7,668 nt of DNA from Chloroflexota bacterium (GCA_016189845.1 JACPRT010000197.1:1-7668); one strand, 5' to 3'; shown: positions 1 through 5,778, counted from the stretch's first letter. The notes: generated from the letters alone by a model not told the origin. A program made the numbers and translations.

Positions 1-191
1 GCTTCCAGCGGCACCTCGTCCAGCTCGCGCTGGCGGGCGCGGCATACGAGATCCGAAGGACGCAGGGCCTGGGCTTCGACGTCGACACCCCCGATGATCT
101 GGACCTCCTGCTTCGTTTGGTTCCCGACTGGTGGGAGCGTGCCGAAGGCCTTGCACGCGGCCTCGACTGGCGCGGAGGCGAGGCCCGATGA
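1..191 (+). CDS. cofC: C-terminal end of CofC/FbiD-like 2-phospholactate (or phosphoenolpyruvate) guanylyltransferase, partial
   Basis: The reading frame is already open at the window edge (first full codon at base 3) and ends in TGA at 189-191, giving the last 62 residues. The fragment has FQRHL followed about 20 residues later by GLGFDVDTPDDLDLL. This fits the C-terminal part of CofC/FbiD nucleotidyltransferases, which usually reads (S)FxRHLxxA...GLALDIDTPEDL. CofC/FbiD transfers GMP to 2-phospholactate or phosphoenolpyruvate to make the activated side-chain precursor of coenzyme F420, in the cytoplasm. Its stop overlaps the start of the next gene (ATGA, 188-191), a luciferase-like oxidoreductase of a family rich in F420 users, which supports the assignment. 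The DxDTPxDL motif also occurs in related MobA-like nucleotidyltransferases, and the N-terminal nucleotide-binding loop lies outside the window, so the exact family member is not proved. A tail of about 25 residues after the motif (rich in W, R and E) is not diagnostic. Confidence 0.68.
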   Translation, partial: FQRHLVQLALAGAAYEIRRTQGLGFDVDTPDDLDLLLRLVPDWWERAEGLARGLDWRGGEAR

Positions 192-1153
192 GCGCGTCGC
201 CGCGCATCGGGGTCGTGCTACCCACCCGCGGCGTCCTCCTCGGGGCCGGTGAGCCTGCCCCGGCCTCCCGTATCCTCCGGCTTGCTGAGACTGCGGAGAA
301 GGCGGGCGTCGACTCCCTGTGGGTTGGCGATAGCCTCACGGCAAAGCCACGGCTGGAACCGCTCACGACACTGGCGGCCGTTGCCTCGGTAACGGAGCGG
401 CCTCGCCTGGGCACCGCCGTCCTGCTGGCCGCGCTGCGGCACCCGCTGCTGCTCGCCCAGACGTCGGCGACGGTCGACCTGCTGTCCGAGGGACGCCTGA
501 CACTCGGCATGGGCGTCGGCGGTGCGTTCACGCCTGCGCAGCAGCTGGAATGGAAGCACGCCGGCGTGGACCAGGCCGGCCGGGCGTCACGGCTGGAAGA
601 GGTGGTGTCAATCGTCCGCCGCCTCTGGAGCGGCGAACGGGTAACCGTCGAAGGCAAGCACTTCCAGCTCGAGGAAGCGGAACTCGGGTTTCGTCCATAC
701 CAGCGACCTACAATCCCTGTGTTGCTGGCATGCCACGCCGGGCCGAAACGCGCTCGCCAGTACCGGCGGGCCGCGGAGCTTGCAGACGGCATGATCTCGA
801 TCACCGACTCGCCCGGAGAGTTTGCCAGCGTGCGTCAAAGAGTGCTGGAGGAAGTCACGGGGCGCGGCCGTGACGCATCCGTGTTCCAGGCGGTCTACTA
901 CATGACCGTCAACGTGAACAAGGACGCTGCCGACGCCAGGGCCGAAGCCGACCGCTGGATCCGGGCGTACTACGGACTCAACTTCTGGGGTGACCGCTGG
1001 GGCCCGTTCGGCCCCCCCGAAGCCGTGGCGCTGCGTGCCCGCGAGTACGCGGATGCAGGCGCGACCGAGGTGATTCTTCGCTTCGCATCGTTCGACCAGG
1101 AAGCGCAGCTTCGACTGCTGGCATCGGAAGTATTGCCCGCGTTGCGCGCCTGA
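188..1153 (+). CDS. LLM-class flavin- or F420-dependent oxidoreductase
   Basis: This 321-residue protein belongs to the bacterial luciferase-like monooxygenase superfamily, a TIM-barrel fold using FMN or F420, probably cytoplasmic. Visible signs are the N-terminal strand IGVVLPTRG (residues 7-15), AETAEKAGVDSLWVGDS (33-49), the RPRLGTAVLLAALRHPLLLAQ block (71-91), DLLSEGRLTLGMGVGG (97-112), the EEVVSIVRRLWSGERVTVEGKHF region (137-159) and PTIPVLLACHAGPK (174-187). I chose the ATG at 188 rather than an upstream GTG at 131: the family homology begins there, GGAGG at 174-178 is 9 nt upstream, and it makes an ATGA overlap with the upstream cofC-like stop, implying translational coupling. The cofC neighbour makes F420 the likelier cofactor, but this is inference and FMN use remains possible. 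The substrate is unknown. LLM paralogs are known to be numerous in some Chloroflexota and Actinobacteria. Confidence 0.88.
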   Translation: MSASPRIGVVLPTRGVLLGAGEPAPASRILRLAETAEKAGVDSLWVGDSLTAKPRLEPLTTLAAVASVTERPRLGTAVLLAALRHPLLLAQTSATVDLLSEGRLTLGMGVGGAFTPAQQLEWKHAGVDQAGRASRLEEVVSIVRRLWSGERVTVEGKHFQLEEAELGFRPYQRPTIPVLLACHAGPKRARQYRRAAELADGMISITDSPGEFASVRQRVLEEVTGRGRDASVFQAVYYMTVNVNKDAADARAEADRWIRAYYGLNFWGDRWGPFGPPEAVALRAREYADAGATEVILRFASFDQEAQLRLLASEVLPALRA

Positions 1154-1165
1154 CGCTTCTGTGAG

Positions 1166-1180
1166 CCGCCGGCCCGGCGG
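1166..1180 (+). terminator. Short GC hairpin between LLM and dehydrogenase genes; weak terminator candidate
   Basis: The sequence CCGCCG-GCC-CGGCGG forms a perfect 6-bp all-GC stem with a 3-nt loop, 12 bases after the LLM stop codon. No T-run follows, so it is not a standard intrinsic terminator. It could slow polymerase, stabilise a transcript end, or be chance in GC-rich DNA. Confidence 0.3.
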
Positions 1181-1217
1181 GATGCTACGCTTTCCGCGCT
1201 TCGGCGATTCGTAGCTC

Positions 1218-1223
1218 AGGAGG
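1218..1223 (+). promoter_or_regulatory. Consensus Shine-Dalgarno AGGAGG that bears on the dehydrogenase start
   Basis: AGGAGG ends 4 nt before the first ATG (1228) and 7 nt before the second, adjacent ATG (1231). Usual spacing favours the second ATG (product beginning MKVAWIGVG), although the first is the longer open frame. The difference is one methionine. So strong a site predicts efficient translation. Confidence 0.75.
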
Positions 1224-1227
1224 TTGC

Positions 1228-2130
1228 ATGATGAAGGTCGCATGGATCGGCGTTGGACGTATGGGCAACCCCATGGCAACGAGCGTGCTCAAGGCAGGGC
1301 ACAAACTCACGGTCCACGACATGCGACGTGAGGCAGCCACGAACCTCCTGGAAGCCGGCGCGCAGTGGGCGTCGACCCCGGCCGAGGCGGCGGTTGGCCA
1401 GGACGTCGTGATGATGTGCCTCCCGATGCCCCGCGACGTGGAGGCGGTCTGTCTGGGAGGGGGCAGCCTGGTCGAGGCGGTCAGCCCGTCGACCGTCGTA
1501 GTGGACTCTTCCACGAATTCGGTAGAGACGATCCGCCGGCTGCACCAATCGTTCGCCGACGAGGGGCTCACGTTCATGGATGCACCGGTCAGCGGGGGCG
1601 TTGCGGGGGCGATCTCGCGGGACCTGTGCGTCATGGCCAGCGGCGACGAGGCCACTTTCAAGCGCATTCGGCCTGTGTTCGACGCCATGGGCGACAAGGT
1701 CGTGTACTGCGGGCAGATCGGGAACGGCACGGTGTGCAAGCTCGCGCATCAGCTGTTCAGCGCCATCATCGGGCAGGGAGCGGCCGAAATTCTCACCATG
1801 GGCGTGAAGGCTGGCGTACCGCTTGCAACGCTGGTCGACGCTGTCTCGAAGAGCGCGGGAGCGAAGAACCCGCCGCTTCACCGCTGGAAGACCCAGCCGG
1901 TAACCTCCAATTTCGATCCCGACTCTCTCACGTTCACCCTTGCGCTGTCCCACAAGGACATCAGGCTCGCAAACGAACTCGGACGCCAGTACGGCGTTCC
2001 GCTGCACCTTGGGAGCACGGTCGAGCAGGCCATGATCGAGGCCGTGAACCGCGGTTGGGGATCCAAGAAGGCCGAAGTCGTCCGGCAGCTTCAGGAAGAA
2101 CGTTCGAAGGTCGACCTAAGCAAGGCTTAG
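1228..2130 (+). CDS. NAD(P)-dependent 3-hydroxyisobutyrate dehydrogenase-family reductase
   Basis: This 300-residue cytoplasmic enzyme has the usual length and order of the beta-hydroxyacid dehydrogenase family (3-hydroxyisobutyrate dehydrogenase, tartronate semialdehyde reductase, glyoxylate/succinic semialdehyde reductase). Residues 6-17 carry the Rossmann dinucleotide loop WIGVGRMGNPMA. DAPVSGG at 118-124 is the substrate-binding signature, GNGTVCK at 165-171 supplies the catalytic Lys171, and SHKDIRLA at 241-248 is the C-terminal KDLxLA-type motif. The acid at D31 (TVHDMRR) followed by R33-R34 leaves NAD or NADP preference open. An oddity is the segment after the catalytic lysine, which reads KLAHQ where relatives have KLANQ or KICNN, so a conserved active-site Asn is replaced by His174. 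The gene lies 74 bp after the LLM gene on the same strand. Its last 15 bp overlap the convergent GNAT gene. The substrate cannot be named from sequence, but hydroxy-acid or semialdehyde interconversion is the expected chemistry. Confidence 0.9.
   Translation: MMKVAWIGVGRMGNPMATSVLKAGHKLTVHDMRREAATNLLEAGAQWASTPAEAAVGQDVVMMCLPMPRDVEAVCLGGGSLVEAVSPSTVVVDSSTNSVETIRRLHQSFADEGLTFMDAPVSGGVAGAISRDLCVMASGDEATFKRIRPVFDAMGDKVVYCGQIGNGTVCKLAHQLFSAIIGQGAAEILTMGVKAGVPLATLVDAVSKSAGAKNPPLHRWKTQPVTSNFDPDSLTFTLALSHKDIRLANELGRQYGVPLHLGSTVEQAMIEAVNRGWGSKKAEVVRQLQEERSKVDLSKA
2116..2130. repeat. Perfect palindrome containing both stop codons of two convergent genes
   Basis: CTAAGC-AAG-GCTTAG is an exact inverted repeat with 6-bp arms and a 3-nt spacer. 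The plus-strand dehydrogenase ends with the TAG at 2128-2130. The minus-strand GNAT ends with the TAG read from 2118-2116. Because of the symmetry the two proteins end in nearly the same residues, LSKA and LSLA. In RNA from either strand it can form a small hairpin that includes the stop codon. There is no T-tract on either side, so a bidirectional terminator role is only a possibility. Confidence 0.85.
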
Positions 2131-2658
2131 TCGCCTCCGGTATCTCACCTCGAATACCGTGGTGCCGTCGAGCTCCAGCGGCTGCCTCTTGCCGTCGGGC
2201 GCCCAGCCTGCCGCAATGTAAAACCGCCTCGCACGCTGGTTGGATTCGAGCACCCACAGCACGGCCGTCTGAAATCCCCGGGCGCTGAGTTCGGCAATAG
2301 CCGTCGACATCAGGCGACGCCCGACTCCCTGCCCGACCACAGCGGAGTCCAGGTAGATCGAGTAGACCTCGCCTGTGTGAGGCTCGAGGTCCGCATCGCG
2401 CGCCTTGCCTGCGTGCACGAACCCGACGGGCCTGTCGTCGAGCGCCGCCACCGACGTGAAGCTGGCCCCGGGCTGGCTCAACCACTGCATCCATTGCTGC
2501 TCGCGCCGGACCAGCGCGGTTGAAAGGTCGTCGAGGAACGCGTCGGGAAGCTGCCCGCGGTACGCCCACTGCCACGCGCGTATGTGCAGCGACGCGATCG
2601 CGGGCGCGTCGTCGACGGTCGCTGGCCGAACGGAGATGTGCGTTTTTTCGCCCGTCAT
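2116..2658 (-). CDS. GNAT-family N-acetyltransferase
   Basis: This 180-residue protein has the GNAT fold, which transfers an acetyl group from acetyl-CoA to an amine. ISVRPATVDDAPAIASLH (residues 8-25) is the usual first strand and helix. VYSIYLDSAVVGQGVGRRLM (98-117) is motif A, with the Q-x-x-G-x-G/A pyrophosphate-binding loop at Q110-G111-V112-G113-R114. LESNQRARRFYIAAGW (137-152) is the typical NxxAxxFYxxxGF motif B region, with N140 and Y147. The substrate (protein N-terminus, antibiotic, polyamine or other) is unknown. The ATG at 2658 overlaps the stop of the upstream SRAP gene as ATGA, and a GGAG lies 8 nt before it inside that gene, so it is probably translated by coupling. Its 3' end overlaps the convergent dehydrogenase by 15 bp. 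A WAYRGQLPDAFLDDL segment (31-45) is common in a GNAT subgroup often annotated only as 'GNAT acetyltransferase'. Confidence 0.88.
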   Translation of the reverse strand: MTGEKTHISVRPATVDDAPAIASLHIRAWQWAYRGQLPDAFLDDLSTALVRREQQWMQWLSQPGASFTSVAALDDRPVGFVHAGKARDADLEPHTGEVYSIYLDSAVVGQGVGRRLMSTAIAELSARGFQTAVLWVLESNQRARRFYIAAGWAPDGKRQPLELDGTTVFEVRYRRRLSLA

Positions 2659-3374
2659 AGAGCGAGCTCCGAACGAGCAACAAGCTCTGGAGATTCATTG
2701 GCGGCGGAGTTGACGGCCATTGACACCGGATAGGACTCCATCATCTCCGCCAGATACGGCCCCAGCAGCGCGAGCAGGCGGTCGGAGTCTTCGGTCTGCG
2801 GGTCCAACCATAGCGACTCCGCCTCTTCGCTCAGCATGGCCGGCATGCGATCGTGGATCTTCTCCGCCAGCGAGTTCGGCGCGGTCGTCACGATGGCGCA
2901 GCTCCGCACGACCTTGCCATCGGGGTCTGTCCAGCGGTCGAAGAGCCCGGCCAATGCGAAGAGCCCTCCATCCCGGCGCCGGAAGAGCAGCGGCCTGCGA
3001 GATGTCTTTGGACCGGTCCACTCGTAGTAGCCGTCGGCAGGTATGAGGCAACGGCTGCGGGCCAGCGGGCGCTTCCAGATGCCCGACTGGGAGAGCCGGT
3101 CCGCTCTGGCGTTGATCGTGTTGCGAGGCAGGTCGTCTGCCTTCGCCCAGTAAGGGATGAGTCCCCATCTCATCCATTCGAGACGGCGCCGTCCGTCGTG
3201 GCTCGTCACCGTGACCACCTGCTGCGCGGGCGCGACGTTGTAGCGAGAGACGAGGCGCTCGTCCGCGGTCAGCACCGGGTCGTAGCCGATGCGCGGATCA
3301 GGGCCGTCCTGGACCAGTGCCCGGAAGCGGATCCGCAGGTCCGACGAATTGATCAGAACGAAGCGACCGCACAT
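2655..3374 (-). CDS. SRAP-domain protein (SOS response-associated peptidase; YedK/HMCES type)
   Basis: This 239-residue protein has the full SRAP signature. It starts MCGRF, with Cys2 becoming the N-terminal nucleophile after Met removal. It then has RYNVAP (44-49), WMRWGLIPYWAK (67-78), TINAR with Asn88 (86-90), IPADGYYEW with Glu118 (111-119) and IHDRMPAML with His174 (173-181). These correspond to the active-site Cys2, Asn75, Glu105 and His160 of E. coli YedK. The family crosslinks covalently to abasic sites in single-stranded DNA through a thiazolidine link and so shields them during replication, and the protein can release itself by autoprocessing. The ATG at 3374 is fixed by the need for Cys2. 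No purine-rich ribosome site is visible just upstream, so initiation may be leaderless or use a weak site. The start lies only 35 bp from the divergent SDR gene. The downstream GNAT gene overlaps by 4 bp, suggesting a two-gene operon. No clear LexA box was seen. Confidence 0.95.
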   Translation of the reverse strand: MCGRFVLINSSDLRIRFRALVQDGPDPRIGYDPVLTADERLVSRYNVAPAQQVVTVTSHDGRRRLEWMRWGLIPYWAKADDLPRNTINARADRLSQSGIWKRPLARSRCLIPADGYYEWTGPKTSRRPLLFRRRDGGLFALAGLFDRWTDPDGKVVRSCAIVTTAPNSLAEKIHDRMPAMLSEEAESLWLDPQTEDSDRLLALLGPYLAEMMESYPVSMAVNSAANESPELVARSELAL

Positions 3375-3409
3375 GGTATGGTCATTGAACCACAGAGCCG
3401 GAGGAAGCC
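3375..3409. promoter_or_regulatory. 35-bp divergent intergenic gap, SRAP / SDR pair
   Basis: The gap is too short to hold two complete promoters, so at least one must lie inside the opposite gene. For the plus strand there is a clear ribosome site, GGAGG at 3400-3404, 5 nt before the ATG at 3410. A possible plus-strand promoter is TTGATC at 3349-3354 with CATGGT 17 nt later at 3372-3377, which is a weak match and would lie over the SRAP start. I see no ribosome site for the minus-strand gene. Confidence 0.3.
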
Positions 3410-4189
3410 ATGGCGACTCGAAAGCGGATTCTGGTAACGGGGATGAGCGGGCTCATCGGTGGGCTGGCCGGCCGGCATCTGGCGAAGTCGAACGACGTCG
3501 TCGCGCTCAATCGCCGCCCGGTCGAAGGCGTCAAGACCTTCCAGGCCGACATCAACGACCTGGCAGTCATCAAGCCCGCATTCGCCGGCGTCGATGCGGT
3601 CGTGCATATGGCCGCTTACCTGGGCGACGATCCTCGCGGGCAGATGTCCACCAACGTGGTCGGCGTTTACAACGTATTCGAGGCCGCCCGTGAAGCCGGT
3701 GTGAAGCGGGTGGTATTCGGCAGTTCTGGCGCCACGGTGATGGGCTACGAGCGAGATCCCGAATTCCGCCCGCTTGTCGAGGCTCGTTGGCGGGACGTGA
3801 AGGAGCCCCGTCCACTGCTCACTCACCTCGTCCCGGTGCGGCCAAACGGCCTGTACGGGGCTGCGAAGGCATTCGGTGAGGCGCTGGGCCGCTATTACTC
3901 GGATTTCCACGGCATGTCCGTTCTGTGCATCCGGATCGGACGCGTCGTCGAGGAAGATTGGCCGAGGGATCCCCGGCACGCGGCCGCATATTGCAGTCAC
4001 CGCGACATCATTCAGATGGTCGAAAGGTGCGTGAACGCTCCAGACTCGGTCCGGTACGACATCTTCTATGCCGTTTCGAACAACCGAGGTCGTTTTAGGG
4101 ACATCGCCCACGCACGCGAGGTGATCGGGTACGTCCCGCTCGACGGCGTCCCCGACTGGCCCATGAAACGACCTCGGAAGTCGGGCTAA
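3410..4189 (+). CDS. Extended SDR, NAD-dependent epimerase/dehydratase, uronate dehydrogenase-like (copy A)
   Basis: This 259-residue protein has an N-terminal Rossmann motif ILVTGMSGLIGGLAG (residues 7-21, TGxxGxxG), a DIND acid motif (47-50), HMAAY (66-70), VFGSSGA (102-108) with the catalytic Ser, and LYGAAK with Tyr149 and Lys153, the YxxxK pair of short-chain dehydrogenases. Its length, the RPNGLYGAAKAFGEALGRYY block (144-163), CIRIG (173-177), YCSHRD (194-199) and the late VSNNRGRF region recall hexuronate dehydrogenases (compare RPDGLYGVSKCFGENLARMY and WFSHDD there). Arg189 lines up with an arginine that I recall contacting the substrate carboxylate in that family. However, the Asn-His following the catalytic Ser pair is Gly-Ala here, and the Ser after RIG is Arg178, so a different sugar acid or related substrate is likely. 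Its near-identical neighbour copy B begins 21 bp downstream, surely in the same operon. Start choice is supported by the GGAGG at 3400-3404. Confidence 0.88.
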   Translation: MATRKRILVTGMSGLIGGLAGRHLAKSNDVVALNRRPVEGVKTFQADINDLAVIKPAFAGVDAVVHMAAYLGDDPRGQMSTNVVGVYNVFEAAREAGVKRVVFGSSGATVMGYERDPEFRPLVEARWRDVKEPRPLLTHLVPVRPNGLYGAAKAFGEALGRYYSDFHGMSVLCIRIGRVVEEDWPRDPRHAAAYCSHRDIIQMVERCVNAPDSVRYDIFYAVSNNRGRFRDIAHAREVIGYVPLDGVPDWPMKRPRKSG

Positions 4190-4197
4190 GGGTGGCC

Positions 4198-4204
4198 GGA
4201 AGGA
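4198..4204 (+). promoter_or_regulatory. Ribosome binding site fixing the GTG start of SDR copy B
   Basis: GGAAGGA lies 6 nt before the GTG at 4211, within the 21-bp spacer between the tandem genes. Together with residue-by-residue alignment to copy A (MATRKRILVTG against MAASRRILVTG) it fixes GTG as the start codon. Confidence 0.7.
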
Positions 4205-4210
4205 CGAACC

Positions 4211-4990
4211 GTGGCGGCTTCCAGGCGCATCCTTGTGACCGGCATGAGCGGGCTCATCGGCGGCCTTGCGGGCAGGCACCTGGCCCGCTCCCACGAGGTC
4301 GTCGCCCTGAATCGCCGGCTGGTCGAAGGCGTCACGACCTTTCAGGCGGATATCAACGACCTTGCGGCCATCCGGCCGGCCTTCGTCGGGGTCGATACGG
4401 TGGTCCAGTTGGCCGCATACATGGGGGACGATCAGTACGGTCAGCTGTCCACCAATGTCGCGGGCGTCTACAACGTCTTCGAGGCGTCACGCGAAGCAGG
4501 CGTGAAGCGGGTGATTTTCGGGAGCTCCGGTGCGGCCGTTCTGGGCCACGCGCGTGATCCCGAGTTTCAGCCCCTGCTCGAGGCCCGGTGGCAGGATGTC
4601 ACGGAACCTCGCCCGATGCTCGATCACCTGGTCTCCCTGAGACCTAACAGCGTGTACGGGGCGGTCAAGGCCTTCGGGGAAGCGCTGGGCCGCTACTACT
4701 CCGACTTCCACGGCATTTCCGTCCTGTGCATCAGGATCGGCCCGGTGACCGAGGAGGACTGGCCTTCCGACTCGCGGAATGCAGCGTCGTACTGCAGCCA
4801 TCGCGACGTCGTCCAGATGGTCGAGAGGTGTGTGAACGCTCCCGACTCGATCAGGTTCGACATCTTCTACGCGGTCTCGAACAACCGGGGCCGCTTCAGG
4901 GACATCGCGCACGCCCGGGACGTAATCGGATACGAGCCACTCGACGGCATCCCGAACTGGCCCATGAACCGGCCCCACAGGCCAGGCTAA
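4211..4990 (+). CDS. Extended SDR, NAD-dependent epimerase/dehydratase, uronate dehydrogenase-like (copy B)
   Basis: This is a 259-residue paralog of the preceding gene with a GTG start. The cofactor loop (TGMSGLIGG, residues 10-18), the GSSGA serine pair (104-108), Tyr149 and Lys153, the RYYSDFHG stretch (161-168), YCSHRD (194-199), Arg189 and the SNNRGRFRDIAHAR block (223-236) are all kept, so it should be an active NAD(P)-dependent oxidoreductase or epimerase. Differences from copy A cluster where substrate specificity is usually set: H66 to Q and M67 to L, P75-R76 to Q-Y, Y113-E114 to H-A, G147-L148 to S-V just before the catalytic Tyr, and R178 to P after RIG. This suggests two related substrates or a heteromeric enzyme. 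It ends 17 bp before the stop of the convergent nnrE-like gene, and no terminator hairpin is visible between them. Confidence 0.88.
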   Translation: MAASRRILVTGMSGLIGGLAGRHLARSHEVVALNRRLVEGVTTFQADINDLAAIRPAFVGVDTVVQLAAYMGDDQYGQLSTNVAGVYNVFEASREAGVKRVIFGSSGAAVLGHARDPEFQPLLEARWQDVTEPRPMLDHLVSLRPNSVYGAVKAFGEALGRYYSDFHGISVLCIRIGPVTEEDWPSDSRNAASYCSHRDVVQMVERCVNAPDSIRFDIFYAVSNNRGRFRDIAHARDVIGYEPLDGIPNWPMNRPHRPG

Positions 4991-5007
4991 GCCGCCCCGC
5001 GCGCTCA

Positions 5008-5763
5008 TCAACGCGTGGGTGCTGCCGCGGAGCGCTCCCAGACCGGCAGTATCTCGTGCTCCGCGAATATCGGACCGACCCTGATGCCCACCTCCGGCCT
5101 CGCGTAGAGAGCGCCGGGCACCCCAACGTCCGCGACGTAGAGGTCGCCGACGTATCGCCGCGCCTCTTCGTCCCGCATGCCCCGTTTTGGCAGGGCTATC
5201 GTGACCGTTGCGGCCGCCTTTATCGACGGATCGTGCACATCACCGCTGTTGGCATCGACCCCGCTCGGCACGTCCACGGCAAGAATCGGCACCCCGCTGG
5301 CGTTTGCGGCCCGGATGAGCTCCGCCACCCTCCCTTTCGGCGCCCCGCTCAGGCCAAGGCCCGTCAAAGCGTCGATCAGTACCGCACCGTCCAGACGCGG
5401 CTCCAGCTCGGGTCCCCGGACCCGCGCCTGCATGACCTCGAGGGTCCGAAGCTCGTGGTCCGCCTCACGTTCATAGTCCTCGCGGAGGGCGGTCAGCCAG
5501 ATTTCCACCTCGGCGCCCCAGCCGATCAGCCGCCTTGCGGCTACCAGCCCACCCCCGCCGGTTCCGCCGATCCCCGCCAGGACCATGATCCGTTTGCCTT
5601 CAGGATCACCGCCCAGGAAAAGCCGGCGGGTAGCCCTGGCAACATTCCTGCCCGCGTTCTCCATCGTCTGCCGCAGCGTGATCCCGTACACGTCGACCAT
5701 CAGCCGATTGACCGCCCGCATCTGTTCCACGGTCACAAACGGGATGCCCTGCACCGCAACCAC
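5008..5763 (-). CDS. nnrE: Stand-alone NAD(P)H-hydrate epimerase-like protein (YjeF N-terminal domain)
   Basis: This 251-residue protein matches the YjeF_N/NnrE domain, which interconverts the R and S forms of hydrated NAD(P)H for repair by a partner dehydratase. Visible features are VTVEQMRAVNRLMVDVYG (residues 10-27), MENAGRNVA (34-42), a glycine-rich loop GIGGTGGGGLVAARRL (64-79), DALTGLGLSG (131-140), AVDVPSGVDANSGDV (162-176) and TVTIALPKRG (187-195). The kinase-like NnrD dehydratase domain usually fused in bacteria is absent. The canonical loop GxGNNGGDG is changed: both Asn (to Gly67 and Thr68) and the Asp (to Gly71) are missing, which may alter or abolish hydrate epimerisation. Start is GTG at 5763, chosen because homology begins within about ten residues of it. 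The ribosome site is poor (AAAGG 12 nt upstream). It follows the Yip1-family gene by 15 bp, probably in one operon. Confidence 0.83.
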   Translation of the reverse strand: MVAVQGIPFVTVEQMRAVNRLMVDVYGITLRQTMENAGRNVARATRRLFLGGDPEGKRIMVLAGIGGTGGGGLVAARRLIGWGAEVEIWLTALREDYEREADHELRTLEVMQARVRGPELEPRLDGAVLIDALTGLGLSGAPKGRVAELIRAANASGVPILAVDVPSGVDANSGDVHDPSIKAAATVTIALPKRGMRDEEARRYVGDLYVADVGVPGALYARPEVGIRVGPIFAEHEILPVWERSAAAPTR

Positions 5764-5778
5764 AGGAACAGGTAGCCT

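Larger units (their letters stand above)
3410..4990 (+). repeat. Tandem gene duplication, unit spacing 801 bp
   Basis: Two 780-bp genes (3410-4189 and 4211-4990) in direct orientation are separated by a 21-bp spacer. Their products align end to end over 259 residues without a gap. By my manual count 55 positions differ, about 79% identity. Synonymous positions have diverged widely; one of the longer identical DNA runs I noticed is 17 bp (3443-3459 and 4244-4260). This pattern indicates an old duplication kept under protein-level selection rather than a recent copy or assembly artefact. Confidence 0.93.

Noticed and set aside
131..187. A 19-residue N-terminal extension of the LLM protein from GTG at 131
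   Set aside because: It would overlap the cofC-like gene by 61 bp, is Arg/Pro-rich and lacks family similarity. ATG at 188 has a GGAGG and an ATGA overlap.
608..2007. Minus-strand open frames opposite the LLM and dehydrogenase genes
   Set aside because: They mirror codon bias of the sense genes. Their products have no coherent domain and the sense frames are strongly supported.
3353..4294. A 313-codon minus-strand open frame antisense to the first SDR copy (and a similar one at 4487-5011 antisense to the second)
   Set aside because: The two antisense frames resemble each other only because the sense genes are duplicates. Neither has recognisable motifs, and the sense frames have clear catalytic residues.
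3410..4990. The 801-bp direct repeat as a mobile element or assembly duplication
   Set aside because: The copies have diverged at many synonymous sites and about 21% of residues, there are no terminal inverted repeats or transposase, and both frames are intact.
4990..5008. Bidirectional terminator between copy B and the nnrE-like gene
   Set aside because: The 17-bp gap is simply GC-rich with no convincing stem and no T-tract.
5029..5038. Palindrome GGAGCGCTCC near the end of the nnrE-like gene as terminator for the convergent SDR pair
   Set aside because: It is a short self-complementary site inside coding sequence with no usable loop and no T-run.
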